The notes under the pieces: model-generated
Seen by the model: the letters and a program-made list of their open reading frames with translations, nothing else
What the model was told of the DNA's origin: nothing
The model's database searches: none
Shown: positions 16,684 to 26,037 of the stretch, one piece after another
Layout of the letters: each line of letters opens with the position of its first letter
Position numbering within the stretch: position 1 is the first letter of the stretch
Origin: Flavobacterium sp. CBA20B-1
Lineage (GTDB): Bacteria > Bacteroidota > Bacteroidia > Flavobacteriales > Flavobacteriaceae
Assembly (NCBI RefSeq): GCF_028473145.1
Contig: NZ_CP092370.1
Span: 1,054,001-1,118,000 of the forward strand
Reading direction: 5' to 3'
Length of the DNA stretch: 64,000 bases
Program-made: the position numbers and the translations under genes

Positions 16684-19600
16684 ATGAAATTTAACTTACA
16701 CATTGCAAAGATATCTGCTTTTGTTTTTATCTTTTTTTTGCTGAATGCTTGTGCATCATTTCATGAACAAGTGGGTAAGGAATTTTCGCGCGATATGATT
16801 ACTAACGATGGCAAAGGTAATTTATTGCATGAAATTGTTGTTGTGGGCGATGCAGGAAATGCCAATGAACCAAAATCACAGCAATTATTGCAAACAGTTG
16901 AAGCTTATTTAAAACAGGAAAACAACCCGAAAACCTTGCTTTTTATGGGCGATAACATTTATCCTTTGGGAATGCCAAAACCGATAGATAAAAACCGGGA
17001 AATGGCCGAAGAAAAATTAGATGCACAAATCAATTTGGCGGCATTTGTAAACGGGCAAACAATTTTTTTGGCTGGAAACCACGATTGGTACCACGGACTT
17101 GATGGCTTAATGGAACAAAAAGAATATGTTGAAAAAAAATTGGGTAAAAACGCTTTTCTTCCAAAAAAATATGAAGCAATTGATGCGGTTGAAATCAATG
17201 ATCAACTTATTATTATCACCATTGACAGTGAATGGTTTATTCAAAATTGGGACAAATATCCCAATATAAACGAAGAAAGTGCCGTTAAAACGCGTGAAGA
17301 TTTTTTTGAAGAATTTCGAAGTTTAATCAATAAAAATCAAAACAAAGTTACCGTAGTAGCCATCCACCACCCTATTTTGACAAATGGAACACACGGAGGC
17401 TTTTTTTCTGCCCGTAATCATCTTTTTCCTTATAAAAAAGTGCCAATGCCGGTTTTAGGAAGTATTGCAAACTACCTTCGAAAAACATCGGGTGCAAGTC
17501 CGGCAGATACGCAACACACCTACTACAGAATGATGATTGATCGCTTAAAAACGCTTACAAAAGATAAAGAGCAAGTGGTTTTTGTTTCGGGTCATGAACA
17601 CAATTTGCAGTATATCGAAAATGATGGTATTAAACAACTCATCAGCGGTGCCGGATCAAAAACCGAAGAAGCACGAAGCGTGCAACCAACAAGTTATTCC
17701 ATCGGAAGTTTGGGGTTTGCTACTTTAAAAATTTACAAAGACAATCACGTAGATGTGTTTCTTCATAAAATGACCGAATTGGGTGAGGAAGTTGTTTTCA
17801 AGAAAACCATTATGTGTCCGGATGATTACGAGGCAAATTTTCCTGAAGTCACCGAAAAAACAATCATGGCATCGGTTTATCCATTAGAAGCTACAAAAAA
17901 ATCAAACACCTATAAATTTCTTTTTGGCAATCATTACCGAAGCATTTACGGAACCAAAGTAAACGCTAATGTGGCTAATTTGGAAACGCTATACGGTGGT
18001 TTAAAACCTGTAATTTCAGGTGGTGGCAATCAATCAATGTCGTTATGGTTAGAAGATAAAAACGGAAAACAATTTGTAATGCGGGGCTTGCGCAAAAGTT
18101 CCAAACAGTTTTTACAGTCGGCCATTTTTAAAGACACTTATATTGAAGATCAATTAGACGACACTTTTGTATTAACCTTTATCGATGATTATTACACCAC
18201 TTCTCACCCCTACACGGCATTTATCTTAGGCCAATTGTCTGATGCAGTGCAATTGTATCACACCAATCCAAAGCTTTATTTCGTTCCCAAACAAAATGCA
18301 CTGGGCAAATACAATGCTACCTATGGAAACGAATTGTATATGATTGAAGAACGCCCACACAAATCGCAGGCAGATGTTCCTTCTTTGGGAAAAGGAGCAG
18401 ATATCATCAGCACCCAAGAATTGCTTGTGAATTTGGAAAAAGATGCAAAATATAAAGTTGATACTAAAATGTATCTACGCGCCCGAATGTTTGATTTTTT
18501 AATTGGCGATTGGGACAGACATGCCGATCAGTGGCGTTGGGTGGAGCAAAAAACCGACCACGAAGTGATTTATCAGCCTATTCCAAGAGACCGCGACCAG
18601 GCTTTTGCAAAAATCGATGGAAAATTGCTCATGCTTGCAAATAAATTGAATCCGTTGCGCCACATGCAACATTTTAAAGGCAATTATGGCAAACCACGAT
18701 GGATTACCAAGTCGGCTTTTCCGCTGGATAAAGTTTTTCTTCAAAACACCACCTTACAAGATTGGCAACAAAGCGCCGAAGAAGTGGTAAAAGGCATGAA
18801 TGATCAAGTGATTGAAGACGCTTTTAACAGCTTGCCTAAGGAAATTCGCAACCAATACAGTGATGAAATCATTGAAATTTTAAAAGAACGCCGATCAAAA
18901 TTAGTTGCTTTTTCGGATAAATATTACAAAGAATTGTTTAAATACGGCGTTGTAACCGGAACCAATAAAAAGGATTCATTGGTTATAAACACTTCAAAAG
19001 ACAAAGTAGCAATTGATCATTACCGCACCAAAAAATCTACCGATACATTGATGCATTCTTATACCTATTATCCAAAAACTACAAAAGAAATCTGGGTGTA
19101 TGGTTTAGATGGTGATGATGCTATCAAAGTAACCGGAGAAAAATCATCTATTCGCTTAAAATTAGTCGGCGGAAAAAACCATGATGTGTATCAAATCAAT
19201 TCAAAAACAAACACTAAAATATTCGATTATGCATCAAAACCAATTACAATCGAAGAAAAAGGAAATGCACGAGTGGTGTTGCGCGATCAGTACAATTTGA
19301 ATCAATATGATTACCGCAAAGCACCTTTAAATATTTTAGCCATTTTGCCGGATGCTGGTTACAACCGCGACAACGGAGTGATGTTGGGCTTAAACGGAAC
19401 TTACACTATTAGAAAATTCAACCAAAACCCCTATTCGCAAAAGCATCAACTGCGTATTAAATTTAATTTTGCCACATCAGGAATTTTTGCTGCTTATAAA
19501 GGCAGTTTTAAAGATTATTCCAACACAGGCTATTGGAATATAGAGGCATTGGCTACTTCATCAAACTTTACCAGAAACTTTTTTGGATTTGATAATTTTG

Positions 19601-20376
19601 CAACCTATAATAAAGATGCTTTTAGAGATAATTATTACCGAGTTCGAACTTCGCAAATGGAACTAAAACCGGCTTACGAATGGAAAGGCCGCAACGGAAG
19701 TTCGCTTTTAATTGGTGCAACGTATGAATCTGTTAAAATCGAAGAAACCAATAACCGCTTAATTGATGAGCAACTGCTTATTAATCTATTTGATACCTAC
19801 ACCCGAACCGATTTTGTGGGAACACGCATTAAATACCAGTTCGAGAATTACGACAACACGCAAGAACCTACGGTTGGATTAGGATTTATGCTGCTGTTTG
19901 GAAACCGTTTCTTTGTGGAAGATTTTAGTAAAACACATCAGTATTTAAACACCAAATTAAATTTTGTAACGCCAATTTCGAACAATAAAAAACTTACATG
20001 GTCTTCTACTTATACCTTAGAGAAAGTTTTTGGAAACGATTATAAATTTTACCAAGCTGCTACTTTGGGTGCGAATAATGGTTTACGAGGTTACCGCCAG
20101 CAAAGGTTTATGGGCGATACATCGTTTGTAACCAGCCAAGATATTCGTTATAAAATGAAACACATCACCAATGGCATATTGCCGTTGAGTTATGGATTAT
20201 ATGCCGGATACGACCTGGGCAAGGTATGGAATAAATGGGATCCAAACAATAAATGGTACCACAGTTATGGCGGCGGTTTATGGTTAAATGCCTTAGATTC
20301 TTTTACGGCCTACGGAGGTATTTTTACCAGCAAAGAAAACAGTTTAGTGAGTTTTGGTATTGGTTTTACTTTTTAG
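16684..20376 (+). CDS. Lipoprotein metallophosphoesterase fused to an outer-membrane beta-barrel
   Basis: 1230 residues from the ATG at 16684, chosen because it starts a lipoprotein signal peptide with lipobox LLNAC (Cys about 22); 16612 is in frame but gives none. The N-terminal calcineurin-like phosphoesterase (about 45-400) has all core motifs: VVGDAGN, FMGDNIYP, AGNHDW, AIHHPI and SGHEHNLQY. A middle domain (about 425-800) contains PRDRDQAFAKIDG and GDWDRHADQW. The C-terminal ~300 residues look like a BamA/TamA-type surface-antigen barrel (GLRGYRQQRF, closing GIGFTF). It is probably an outer-membrane-anchored phosphatase; substrate unknown. Its stop overlaps that of the next, opposite gene. 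Confidence 0.85.
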   Translation: MKFNLHIAKISAFVFIFFLLNACASFHEQVGKEFSRDMITNDGKGNLLHEIVVVGDAGNANEPKSQQLLQTVEAYLKQENNPKTLLFMGDNIYPLGMPKPIDKNREMAEEKLDAQINLAAFVNGQTIFLAGNHDWYHGLDGLMEQKEYVEKKLGKNAFLPKKYEAIDAVEINDQLIIITIDSEWFIQNWDKYPNINEESAVKTREDFFEEFRSLINKNQNKVTVVAIHHPILTNGTHGGFFSARNHLFPYKKVPMPVLGSIANYLRKTSGASPADTQHTYYRMMIDRLKTLTKDKEQVVFVSGHEHNLQYIENDGIKQLISGAGSKTEEARSVQPTSYSIGSLGFATLKIYKDNHVDVFLHKMTELGEEVVFKKTIMCPDDYEANFPEVTEKTIMASVYPLEATKKSNTYKFLFGNHYRSIYGTKVNANVANLETLYGGLKPVISGGGNQSMSLWLEDKNGKQFVMRGLRKSSKQFLQSAIFKDTYIEDQLDDTFVLTFIDDYYTTSHPYTAFILGQLSDAVQLYHTNPKLYFVPKQNALGKYNATYGNELYMIEERPHKSQADVPSLGKGADIISTQELLVNLEKDAKYKVDTKMYLRARMFDFLIGDWDRHADQWRWVEQKTDHEVIYQPIPRDRDQAFAKIDGKLLMLANKLNPLRHMQHFKGNYGKPRWITKSAFPLDKVFLQNTTLQDWQQSAEEVVKGMNDQVIEDAFNSLPKEIRNQYSDEIIEILKERRSKLVAFSDKYYKELFKYGVVTGTNKKDSLVINTSKDKVAIDHYRTKKSTDTLMHSYTYYPKTTKEIWVYGLDGDDAIKVTGEKSSIRLKLVGGKNHDVYQINSKTNTKIFDYASKPITIEEKGNARVVLRDQYNLNQYDYRKAPLNILAILPDAGYNRDNGVMLGLNGTYTIRKFNQNPYSQKHQLRIKFNFATSGIFAAYKGSFKDYSNTGYWNIEALATSSNFTRNFFGFDNFATYNKDAFRDNYYRVRTSQMELKPAYEWKGRNGSSLLIGATYESVKIEETNNRLIDEQLLINLFDTYTRTDFVGTRIKYQFENYDNTQEPTVGLGFMLLFGNRFFVEDFSKTHQYLNTKLNFVTPISNNKKLTWSSTYTLEKVFGNDYKFYQAATLGANNGLRGYRQQRFMGDTSFVTSQDIRYKMKHITNGILPLSYGLYAGYDLGKVWNKWDPNNKWYHSYGGGLWLNALDSFTAYGGIFTSKENSLVSFGIGFTF

Positions 20377-21239
20377 TTTAATTGCAATGCAAAAACTTTT
20401 CCTCCGTCTTTACCTTTTTCCTTTTCATCTGCCACAAAAAGCTCTTGGTTATTTTTATAAGTTATCGCTTCTTTTTGCGAATAATGCCCCAATTCCTTTA
20501 TCGTAATATTTTCTTGATTGAAAGAAGCATCGTTTTCAAATGGAATCAAGAGCACCTTATCGTGCGTTAACAATGCTATTTGGTTGCCGTTTTTGTTCAT
20601 TGCCGCACCTGTGATAGCACAGCTTTTAAAATTTTCGCAGGTTTTTAAAACTGCTATTTTCTGAGCTTTGAAATTTCCTGCCTTATTCGGAATTTTATAA
20701 ACAAAAAAAGATCCATCAAATCCTTTTGCTCTGTTTTTGGTAAACAAATAAAATGCATCGGTAGTGGTTACAAAGGCTTCACAATCGTACCACAAATTAC
20801 TTTTCTTCGGTGGAAAATCCGTTTGATCTTCATAATAAAAAGTAGTTTCTTGAACCACATCAACCGTTTTTAAATGCAGCTGTGAGGCATCAATCTTTAG
20901 AATACGCAAGTCTTTACGATTGTTTTCGTTATTTCCAAAGTTGCCAATATAAATATTTCCAAAACCGTCTTGCGATAAATCTTCCCAATCCGTATTCTTT
21001 TGATCATTCACAAAAACCGAATGTTTAAAAGTTCCATCAACCGAATATACATACAATTCCGGTGGATTGCCTTTATCTTGCAACATCCACAATTGCTGAG
21101 TTGGTTCTTGATAAATCATTCCTGATATTTCTGTATGTTTTTTATACAATGAAAAAACCTCTTTCAATTGATGCTCTTGCGATTTGGAGGAACACGCATA
21201 CAGTAACGAAATACCAAAAAACACGATATATTTTTTCAT
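20373..21239 (-). CDS. Putative beta-propeller lipoprotein
   Basis: 288 residues. The lipoprotein signal peptide has lipobox LLYAC (Cys16). The mature sequence has repeated four-strand-like units (ISGMIYQEPTQQLWML, GFGNIYIGNFGNN, YDCEAFVTTTDAFYLFTK, KEAITYKNNQELFVADE), consistent with a small beta-propeller of the SdiA-regulated/NHL type. No catalytic motif. It converges on the phosphoesterase-barrel gene with overlapping stop codons (20373-20376), which leaves no room for a terminator between them. Function unknown. Confidence 0.6.
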   Translation of the reverse strand: MKKYIVFFGISLLYACSSKSQEHQLKEVFSLYKKHTEISGMIYQEPTQQLWMLQDKGNPPELYVYSVDGTFKHSVFVNDQKNTDWEDLSQDGFGNIYIGNFGNNENNRKDLRILKIDASQLHLKTVDVVQETTFYYEDQTDFPPKKSNLWYDCEAFVTTTDAFYLFTKNRAKGFDGSFFVYKIPNKAGNFKAQKIAVLKTCENFKSCAITGAAMNKNGNQIALLTHDKVLLIPFENDASFNQENITIKELGHYSQKEAITYKNNQELFVADEKEKGKDGGKVFALQLN

Positions 21240-21251
21240 TTGGTGGTTTAT

Positions 21252-21274
21252 AAAAAAAGGCTTTAAAAGCCTTT
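21252..21274 (-). terminator. Terminator of the 153-residue exported protein gene
   Basis: Stem AAAGGCTT / AAGCCTTT (21256-21274), followed on the minus strand by a T-run (A-run at 21252-21258). Confidence 0.7.
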
Positions 21275-21283
21275 CTTGTTCAG

Positions 21284-21745
21284 TTATATAATTTCATAAT
21301 CAATATTCTCGGAAAATGCTGCTCTATTATTTTTATTATTTTTAATAGAAAAACGCTTCGATTCTTTTCCTTGTCTTTTATCTTGAAAAAACGAAATGCC
21401 AAATGGCAAAAGTTTTAAATCGTCGGTTCCAAAAGTTAAAGTTTCCCATTTCCCGTTACTCAAATACATAAGCTCTATGTACTCTAATCGATTCTGGTTG
21501 AATTTTTCGTTTACAAATGAAATTTTAATTCCATGGTTTTCGGCTAGCTGCTCAATCTCTTTTAAATCGTTTAGTGACGAGCTTCCCGAAACTTTTATCA
21601 AACCTGTACTACTGCCAGTAAGTTCATAAGTAACCGCATAATTATTAGGCAGTTTCTTTTCGGTTTCTTCTACTTTCGCATAAGATTCTTGTGCACTTGC
21701 AAAGAAACCCATCAACCCAATAATACTACAAACAATTTTTTTCAT
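21284..21745 (-). CDS. Exported protein of unknown function, paralogous to the next gene upstream
   Basis: 153 residues with a signal peptide (LMGFFASAQES). The core shares a pattern with the neighbour at 21787: LNDLKEIEQLAENHGIKISF here, LKDLKEIEEMLQKNYNIHVTF there, each followed by a strand with I-E-L-M or I-R-M-Q-L and a Gly turn. That implies a beta-alpha-beta unit. A similar unit occurs in the M56 peptidase at 8056. C-terminal half basic and variable. A terminator follows at once. No known function. Confidence 0.6.
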   Translation of the reverse strand: MKKIVCSIIGLMGFFASAQESYAKVEETEKKLPNNYAVTYELTGSSTGLIKVSGSSSLNDLKEIEQLAENHGIKISFVNEKFNQNRLEYIELMYLSNGKWETLTFGTDDLKLLPFGISFFQDKRQGKESKRFSIKNNKNNRAAFSENIDYEII

Positions 21746-21786
21746 TTTTATATTTTTCTAATTGTAACGAAAAAAGTGATTGTTTA

Positions 21787-22410
21787 TTATAATTCCTTTT
21801 TAATTTGTTTTTCATTTTGCTCTGCAGGCACCTCTAAGAATTGCTTGGCTTCTTCTCTAAAATCTTTGAAAAATTCTTGGAATCTTTCTTGCGAGGCCTG
21901 CATTTGCTGATACATTTGTTCAAATTCTTCACTGAAATTTGAAAATTCGGATTGGAAATCGAATGTTTTTTCTGATAAAGAATCAAATGCTGAAAATGGA
22001 TTTTTAGACAAACTATTTAGACCCATTTTTGCTGAATTAGTAGCGAGTTGCACATCGTATTTATCACCCTGAATTTTGGTAATGCGTATAGCAAACGGGT
22101 CAATAGCTCGATCCGAATTTTTAATTGATCTCATAAACGATTGATTTCCGTTTATGAGTTGCATGCGTATAGCAACTATTTTATCATCAATTGTCTTTAC
22201 ATTTTCAAATGTTACATGTATGTTGTAGTTTTTTTGCAACATTTCTTCAATTTCTTTAAGATCTTTTAGCGTGGTATCTGCATTAATTTCTACAGAAAAT
22301 GTTGTTTGAACACTGTCAACAGTATGTGCAGATTGCGTTTCTTGGGCAAAACCAATGCCACTAAACATAAAAAATGCAACGAACAACCAATAAATTTTAA
22401 AATTTTTCAT
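21787..22410 (-). CDS. Exported protein with a DLKEIEE-type domain and acidic coiled tail
   Basis: 207 residues. The signal peptide ends near GIGFAQ. The domain at about 35-115 contains TTLKDLKEIEEMLQK, VTFENVKTIDDKIVAIRM and a Gly turn, and is similar to the downstream gene product and to a segment of the M56 peptidase. The C-terminal part (about 130-200) is an amphipathic, Phe/Glu/Gln-rich helix (FSEEFEQMYQQMQ, FQEFFKDFREEA). It is in the same direction as the 153-residue gene with a 41-nt gap, so an operon is likely. Function unknown. Confidence 0.6.
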   Translation of the reverse strand: MKNFKIYWLFVAFFMFSGIGFAQETQSAHTVDSVQTTFSVEINADTTLKDLKEIEEMLQKNYNIHVTFENVKTIDDKIVAIRMQLINGNQSFMRSIKNSDRAIDPFAIRITKIQGDKYDVQLATNSAKMGLNSLSKNPFSAFDSLSEKTFDFQSEFSNFSEEFEQMYQQMQASQERFQEFFKDFREEAKQFLEVPAEQNEKQIKKEL

Positions 22411-22469
22411 TTCAATTCTTATTTAAAGAGTTAAACAAAATAAATAGTAAATTTGAATAAAAAAATAAC

Positions 22470-23054
22470 ATGCGAAATTTACTGATTTTTTTTCTTTTAT
22501 GCAGCAATTTAACTTTTTCTCAACAATCTGAAAAGGAAGTGCTTGCTTATCAAAAGGCACTCAACGAATCATATCTTAATCCAGAAACAACTCCTTTAAA
22601 AACAGATGAGTTGAAGGATTTTAAAGGTTTAAATTTCTATCCATATAATAAAAAATTTGTAGTTAAGGCCCGATTAGAACGTTTAAAAAAGCAAACTGTT
22701 TTTAAAATGCCAACTTCTGGAAAATACACTCCAAATTACAAACGTTTTGGAATTTTACATTTCACGATTGATGATGTAAATTATCAATTAGAAGTGTATC
22801 AAAATATGGAACTTATAAAGCGAAAAGGCTTCAAAAAACACTTGTTTCTGCCTTTTATCGATGAAACCAGTGGAAATGAAACCTACGGAGCCGGACGTTA
22901 TTTAGATATTGAAATTCCTGATGGAAACGAAATTGTACTTGATTTTAATAAAGCCTATCATCCATATTGTGCTTATACTATTGGTTATTCATGCCCAATA
23001 ACGCCCGATGTGAACTTTTTGAATACCGCAATTACGGCAGGTGTAAAATTCTAG
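22470..23054 (+). CDS. DUF1684-family exported protein
   Basis: 194 residues with a signal peptide (FFLLCSNLTFSQQ). The family signature is clear: an N-terminal YQKALNESYLNPETTPL, a middle DDVNYQLEVYQN, then TYGAGRYLDIEIPDG, DFNKAYHPYCAY and CPITPDVNFLNTAITAGVKF at the C-terminus. The conserved AYHPYCAY...CP segment suggests a metal or cofactor site, but no activity is established. It is divergent from 22410 (59-nt gap) and 3 nt before the TatD gene, hence probably co-transcribed with it. Confidence 0.85.
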   Translation: MRNLLIFFLLCSNLTFSQQSEKEVLAYQKALNESYLNPETTPLKTDELKDFKGLNFYPYNKKFVVKARLERLKKQTVFKMPTSGKYTPNYKRFGILHFTIDDVNYQLEVYQNMELIKRKGFKKHLFLPFIDETSGNETYGAGRYLDIEIPDGNEIVLDFNKAYHPYCAYTIGYSCPITPDVNFLNTAITAGVKF

Positions 23055-23057
23055 CTC

Positions 23058-23693
23058 ATGTATTACAATATTCACACCCACCATTTTTCAAACAATAATG
23101 AAATTGTAGAATTAGTAAATCAATATCCAAACGAAATAAATACAGAATTACCGCATTTCACGGTAGGTATTCATCCATGGTATATCAATGAAGAAAACTT
23201 TTTGAATGACATGGCAGCAATTGAGCATGCGATACATCTTCCCAATTTTAAAGCAATTGGCGAATGCGGTTTAGACAAACGGATTGCAACATCGATTGAA
23301 ATTCAGAAAAAAATAGTGATTCCGCAATTGCTTTTGGCGGAAAAACATAAAAAACCAGTAATTTTGCACTGCGTTGCTGCCTATCAAGAAATCATTGAGA
23401 TTAAAAAAGAATTAAAACTAACTATTCCTATGATTATTCATGGCTTTTCAAAAAACAGTCAAGTAGCTGAAAGTTTAGTTAACAATGGGTTTTATTTATC
23501 GTTTGGAAAATATTTGTTACAAAACCCCGACTTGGAAATGGTGCTGAAAATCATTCCGCTCAATCGGCTTTTTTTGGAAACAGATATGATTGATCAAACA
23601 ATTTTTGAAGTGTATAGCAAAGCAAAAAGTGTTTTAAATATCAATTTAGAACCTATAATTGCAGAAAATTATAACCGAGTTTTTAACCAGTAA
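23058..23693 (+). CDS. TatD-family metal-dependent hydrolase
   Basis: 211 residues, somewhat shorter than the usual ~255. Metal-site motifs are present: NIHTHH near the start, IGECGLDK with the conserved Glu, VILHCV, IIHGFS, and LLETDM-like LFLETDM (Asp) near the C-terminus. Family members are 3'-5' exonucleases or deoxyribonucleases and quality-control hydrolases in the cytoplasm. It starts 3 nt after the DUF1684 gene and is 49 nt before tcdA, so the three may share a transcript. Confidence 0.85.
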   Translation: MYYNIHTHHFSNNNEIVELVNQYPNEINTELPHFTVGIHPWYINEENFLNDMAAIEHAIHLPNFKAIGECGLDKRIATSIEIQKKIVIPQLLLAEKHKKPVILHCVAAYQEIIEIKKELKLTIPMIIHGFSKNSQVAESLVNNGFYLSFGKYLLQNPDLEMVLKIIPLNRLFLETDMIDQTIFEVYSKAKSVLNINLEPIIAENYNRVFNQ

Positions 23694-23742
23694 AACGGAA
23701 TCGATTTTTCGATCGAAGAAATTTTACACAATTTATTTTTAG

Positions 23743-24471
23743 ATGGCTGTTTGGCAAGAAAGAGCAGAATTATTATTTAAACCAGAAGGAATTGAAGCTT
23801 TGCAAAAAGCAAATGTATTAATTGTTGGCTTAGGAGGTGTTGGATCGTTTGCAGCAGAATTTATAGTGCGTGCAGGTGTTGGAAATGTAACTATTGTGGA
23901 TGGCGACACGGTAGATATCACTAATATAAACCGACAATTACCAGCTTTGCACAGCACGGTTAGTCAACCAAAAGTAGAGATTGTGGGCAACCGCTTAATG
24001 GATATAAATCCGAAATTAAATTTAACACGTATTCAAGAATTTGTATCTCCCGAACGTGCTCATGAAATTGTAACTTCCGAATACGATTACGTTTTAGATT
24101 GTATTGACAGTATCACGCCAAAATTGCACTTAATTGTAGCCGCAAAAAAAGCACGTGTAAAAGTAATTTCAAACATGGGAGCCGGTGGAAAAATGCTTGC
24201 CAGCAAAGTGGTTGTTAAAGATATTAGCAAAACCGATGTGTGTCCTTTGGCAAAAGTAGTGCGTAAACGCTTGCGAAAAATGGGCGTTAAAAGTGGAGTG
24301 AAAGCCGTTTTTTCTTTAGAAAAACCTGATGAAAGCAGTTTAAAAATGACCGACGGAACCAACTTTAAAAAATCATTTTTTGGTACCAATAGTTGGATGC
24401 CGGGCTTGTTTGGACTTCACAGCGCCGAAACCGTGATTAGACATTTATTGACTACAAAAACGGAGGTGTAA
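23743..24471 (+). CDS. tcdA: tRNA threonylcarbamoyladenosine dehydratase
   Basis: 242 residues. E1-like fold: ATP/nucleotide motif GLGGVGSFAAEFIVRAGVG, then IVDGDTVDITNINRQLPAL with the conserved Asn-x-Asn-Arg-Gln, DCIDSITPK, and SNMGAGGKMLASKV. This pattern separates TcdA from ThiF/MoeB. It converts t6A37 to cyclic t6A in tRNAs reading ANN codons. Last gene of the 22470 cluster, closed by a bidirectional terminator. Confidence 0.9.
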   Translation: MAVWQERAELLFKPEGIEALQKANVLIVGLGGVGSFAAEFIVRAGVGNVTIVDGDTVDITNINRQLPALHSTVSQPKVEIVGNRLMDINPKLNLTRIQEFVSPERAHEIVTSEYDYVLDCIDSITPKLHLIVAAKKARVKVISNMGAGGKMLASKVVVKDISKTDVCPLAKVVRKRLRKMGVKSGVKAVFSLEKPDESSLKMTDGTNFKKSFFGTNSWMPGLFGLHSAETVIRHLLTTKTEV

Positions 24472-24496
24472 AAAAATACTCTTCCAGCATTATATA

Positions 24497-24532
24497 AAAA
24501 GCCGTTTCACTCTTTTGTTTGAAACGGCTTTT
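24497..24532. terminator. Bidirectional terminator between tcdA and the pseudouridine synthase
   Basis: Stem AAAAGCCGTTTCA (24497-24509) / TGAAACGGCTTTT (24520-24532), perfect over 13 bp, with A/T runs on both sides. It serves two converging genes. Confidence 0.85.
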
Positions 24533-24535
24533 CAT

Positions 24536-25444
24536 TTATTTTATATTTTTAAGATTTATGACTTCTTGTTCGGTAAGAAAACGCCATTGTCCGCGGGCAA
24601 TACCCCATTTGGTTAATCCGGCATACATCACACGGTCTAATTTTATCACGTTGTAGCCCAATTTTTCAAAAACAGCACGAACCACTTTTACGTTTGATGT
24701 TTTTACTTTTATGCCTACTTCGCTTTTTGGTTGATTTTCAACATACGAAATTTCTTCCACCCAAACTTTATGTTCGTTGATATAAACACCTGTTTGAATT
24801 TTCTCTAAATCGTCGTATTTTAAGTTTTTATCTAACGAAACCTGATACAATTTTGAAGAGTGTTGTGCGGCATTTGTAAATTTCTGAATCATTTCGTTGT
24901 CGTTTGTAAACAACAATAGCCCCACTGTGCTTTTATCCATTCTGCCCACTGGTTTTAAGATCGATGTGGAAGCATTGCGAACCAAATCATACACGCTAGA
25001 AACATTTTCATCGTCTGAGGTAGAAAAACCTTTCGGCTTGTTCAATAAAACATATACTTTTTTCTCTGGGTTTAATAAAACGCCGTCAAAAACCACTTTA
25101 TCGGTTGGTTTTACTTTGTAGCCCATTTCGGTGATAACCTCTCCATTTACGGTGACGTTACCCGATTGAATGTACAAGTCTGCATCACGACGTGAACACA
25201 CACCTGAATTGGACACATATTTGTTTAAACGTATGGTATCGTCTATAACAGTTGTAGTTTTTAAGGCTTTTGAAGGCTTGTCGTTGGTCCATTTTTTAAA
25301 CGGTTTGTCGTCTTTTTTAAATGGTTTACCAAATTTTGAACCCGATGCCGACCCACCTTGTTTGCTTTTATCGTAAGATCCCTTTTTAGAAAAAGAAGAT
25401 TTTTTATTATTTTTATTGCCGTTATTTCCGCCTTGCGTATTCAT
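24536..25444 (-). CDS. rRNA pseudouridine synthase, RsuA/RluB family
   Basis: 302 residues. A low-complexity, basic N-terminal extension (about 1-65, Lys/Gly/Ser/Asn-rich) precedes an S4 RNA-binding domain (IRLNKYVSNSGVCSRRDAD...VTVNGEVI). The catalytic domain has LLNKPKGFSTS and the signature GRMDKSTVGLLLFTND with the catalytic Asp. It isomerises uridine in large- or small-subunit rRNA. The basic tail is common in Bacteroidota homologues. An upstream -7 box on the minus strand (25459-25466) indicates transcription from just ahead of the ATG. Confidence 0.9.
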   Translation of the reverse strand: MNTQGGNNGNKNNKKSSFSKKGSYDKSKQGGSASGSKFGKPFKKDDKPFKKWTNDKPSKALKTTTVIDDTIRLNKYVSNSGVCSRRDADLYIQSGNVTVNGEVITEMGYKVKPTDKVVFDGVLLNPEKKVYVLLNKPKGFSTSDDENVSSVYDLVRNASTSILKPVGRMDKSTVGLLLFTNDNEMIQKFTNAAQHSSKLYQVSLDKNLKYDDLEKIQTGVYINEHKVWVEEISYVENQPKSEVGIKVKTSNVKVVRAVFEKLGYNVIKLDRVMYAGLTKWGIARGQWRFLTEQEVINLKNIK

Positions 25445-25458
25445 TAAAAAAATTTTTA

Positions 25459-25466
25459 CAAAGATA
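25459..25466 (-). promoter_or_regulatory. -7 box of the pseudouridine synthase gene
   Basis: TATCTTTG on the minus strand, an exact TAnnTTTG match 14 nt ahead of the ATG at 25444. Confidence 0.4.
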
Positions 25467-25514
25467 CGAGAATATTTAGCATCTTTACCATAAGTTTTAA
25501 ATTGTAAAAACGTT

Positions 25515-25985
25515 ATGAAAAATAAATGGGTTATCCTTGTTTTAATTCAGGCAATTATTAGTTTGGTTGCCGGAATTTTATTGTCGAAAATGTCAATTAT
25601 TGGCCGCATTGGCGTGTCAACTGTTTATACCGAATATGCTTTTATGAAACATTGGTATAAAGGTTTTGCTGCGGTTTTTGTGATTCAACTGCTTTTAATC
25701 TCTATTCTGTGGATTGTGAAACGCACCACCACTTTTAAAAACTTTAGCATTGTAAATTTAGTTTTTATCATTTTGGGGTTAATCGGTCTTATCTATACTT
25801 TTTACGATTTCACATCAACCAGCCATCAGTATATGAACAGTCAGTTTCATGCAGGCGGCTACTTGTTTTGGGCGGGATGGTTTGTAACATGTATCTTTTT
25901 CTTTTTTGCCCGTGTGAAGCCAAAACCCGTGCTTACACCAACAAATACAGCAGAAGTTACCAATAGTGATGACTTAAATTTATAG
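25515..25985 (+). CDS. Four-helix integral membrane protein, unknown function
   Basis: 156 residues. Four hydrophobic segments at about 5-25, 50-68, 75-100 and 112-130 (for example WVILVLIQAIISLVAGILL and GYLFWAGWFVTCIFFFFARV), then a short polar C-terminal tail. No family motif recognised. 52 nt before another small membrane protein on the same strand; the two may be co-transcribed. Confidence 0.6.
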   Translation: MKNKWVILVLIQAIISLVAGILLSKMSIIGRIGVSTVYTEYAFMKHWYKGFAAVFVIQLLLISILWIVKRTTTFKNFSIVNLVFIILGLIGLIYTFYDFTSTSHQYMNSQFHAGGYLFWAGWFVTCIFFFFARVKPKPVLTPTNTAEVTNSDDLNL

Positions 25986-26037
25986 TAGCGCATACTATTT
26001 TTCCTAAATATTGCGTTGGTATTTAAAACCCTAGTTT

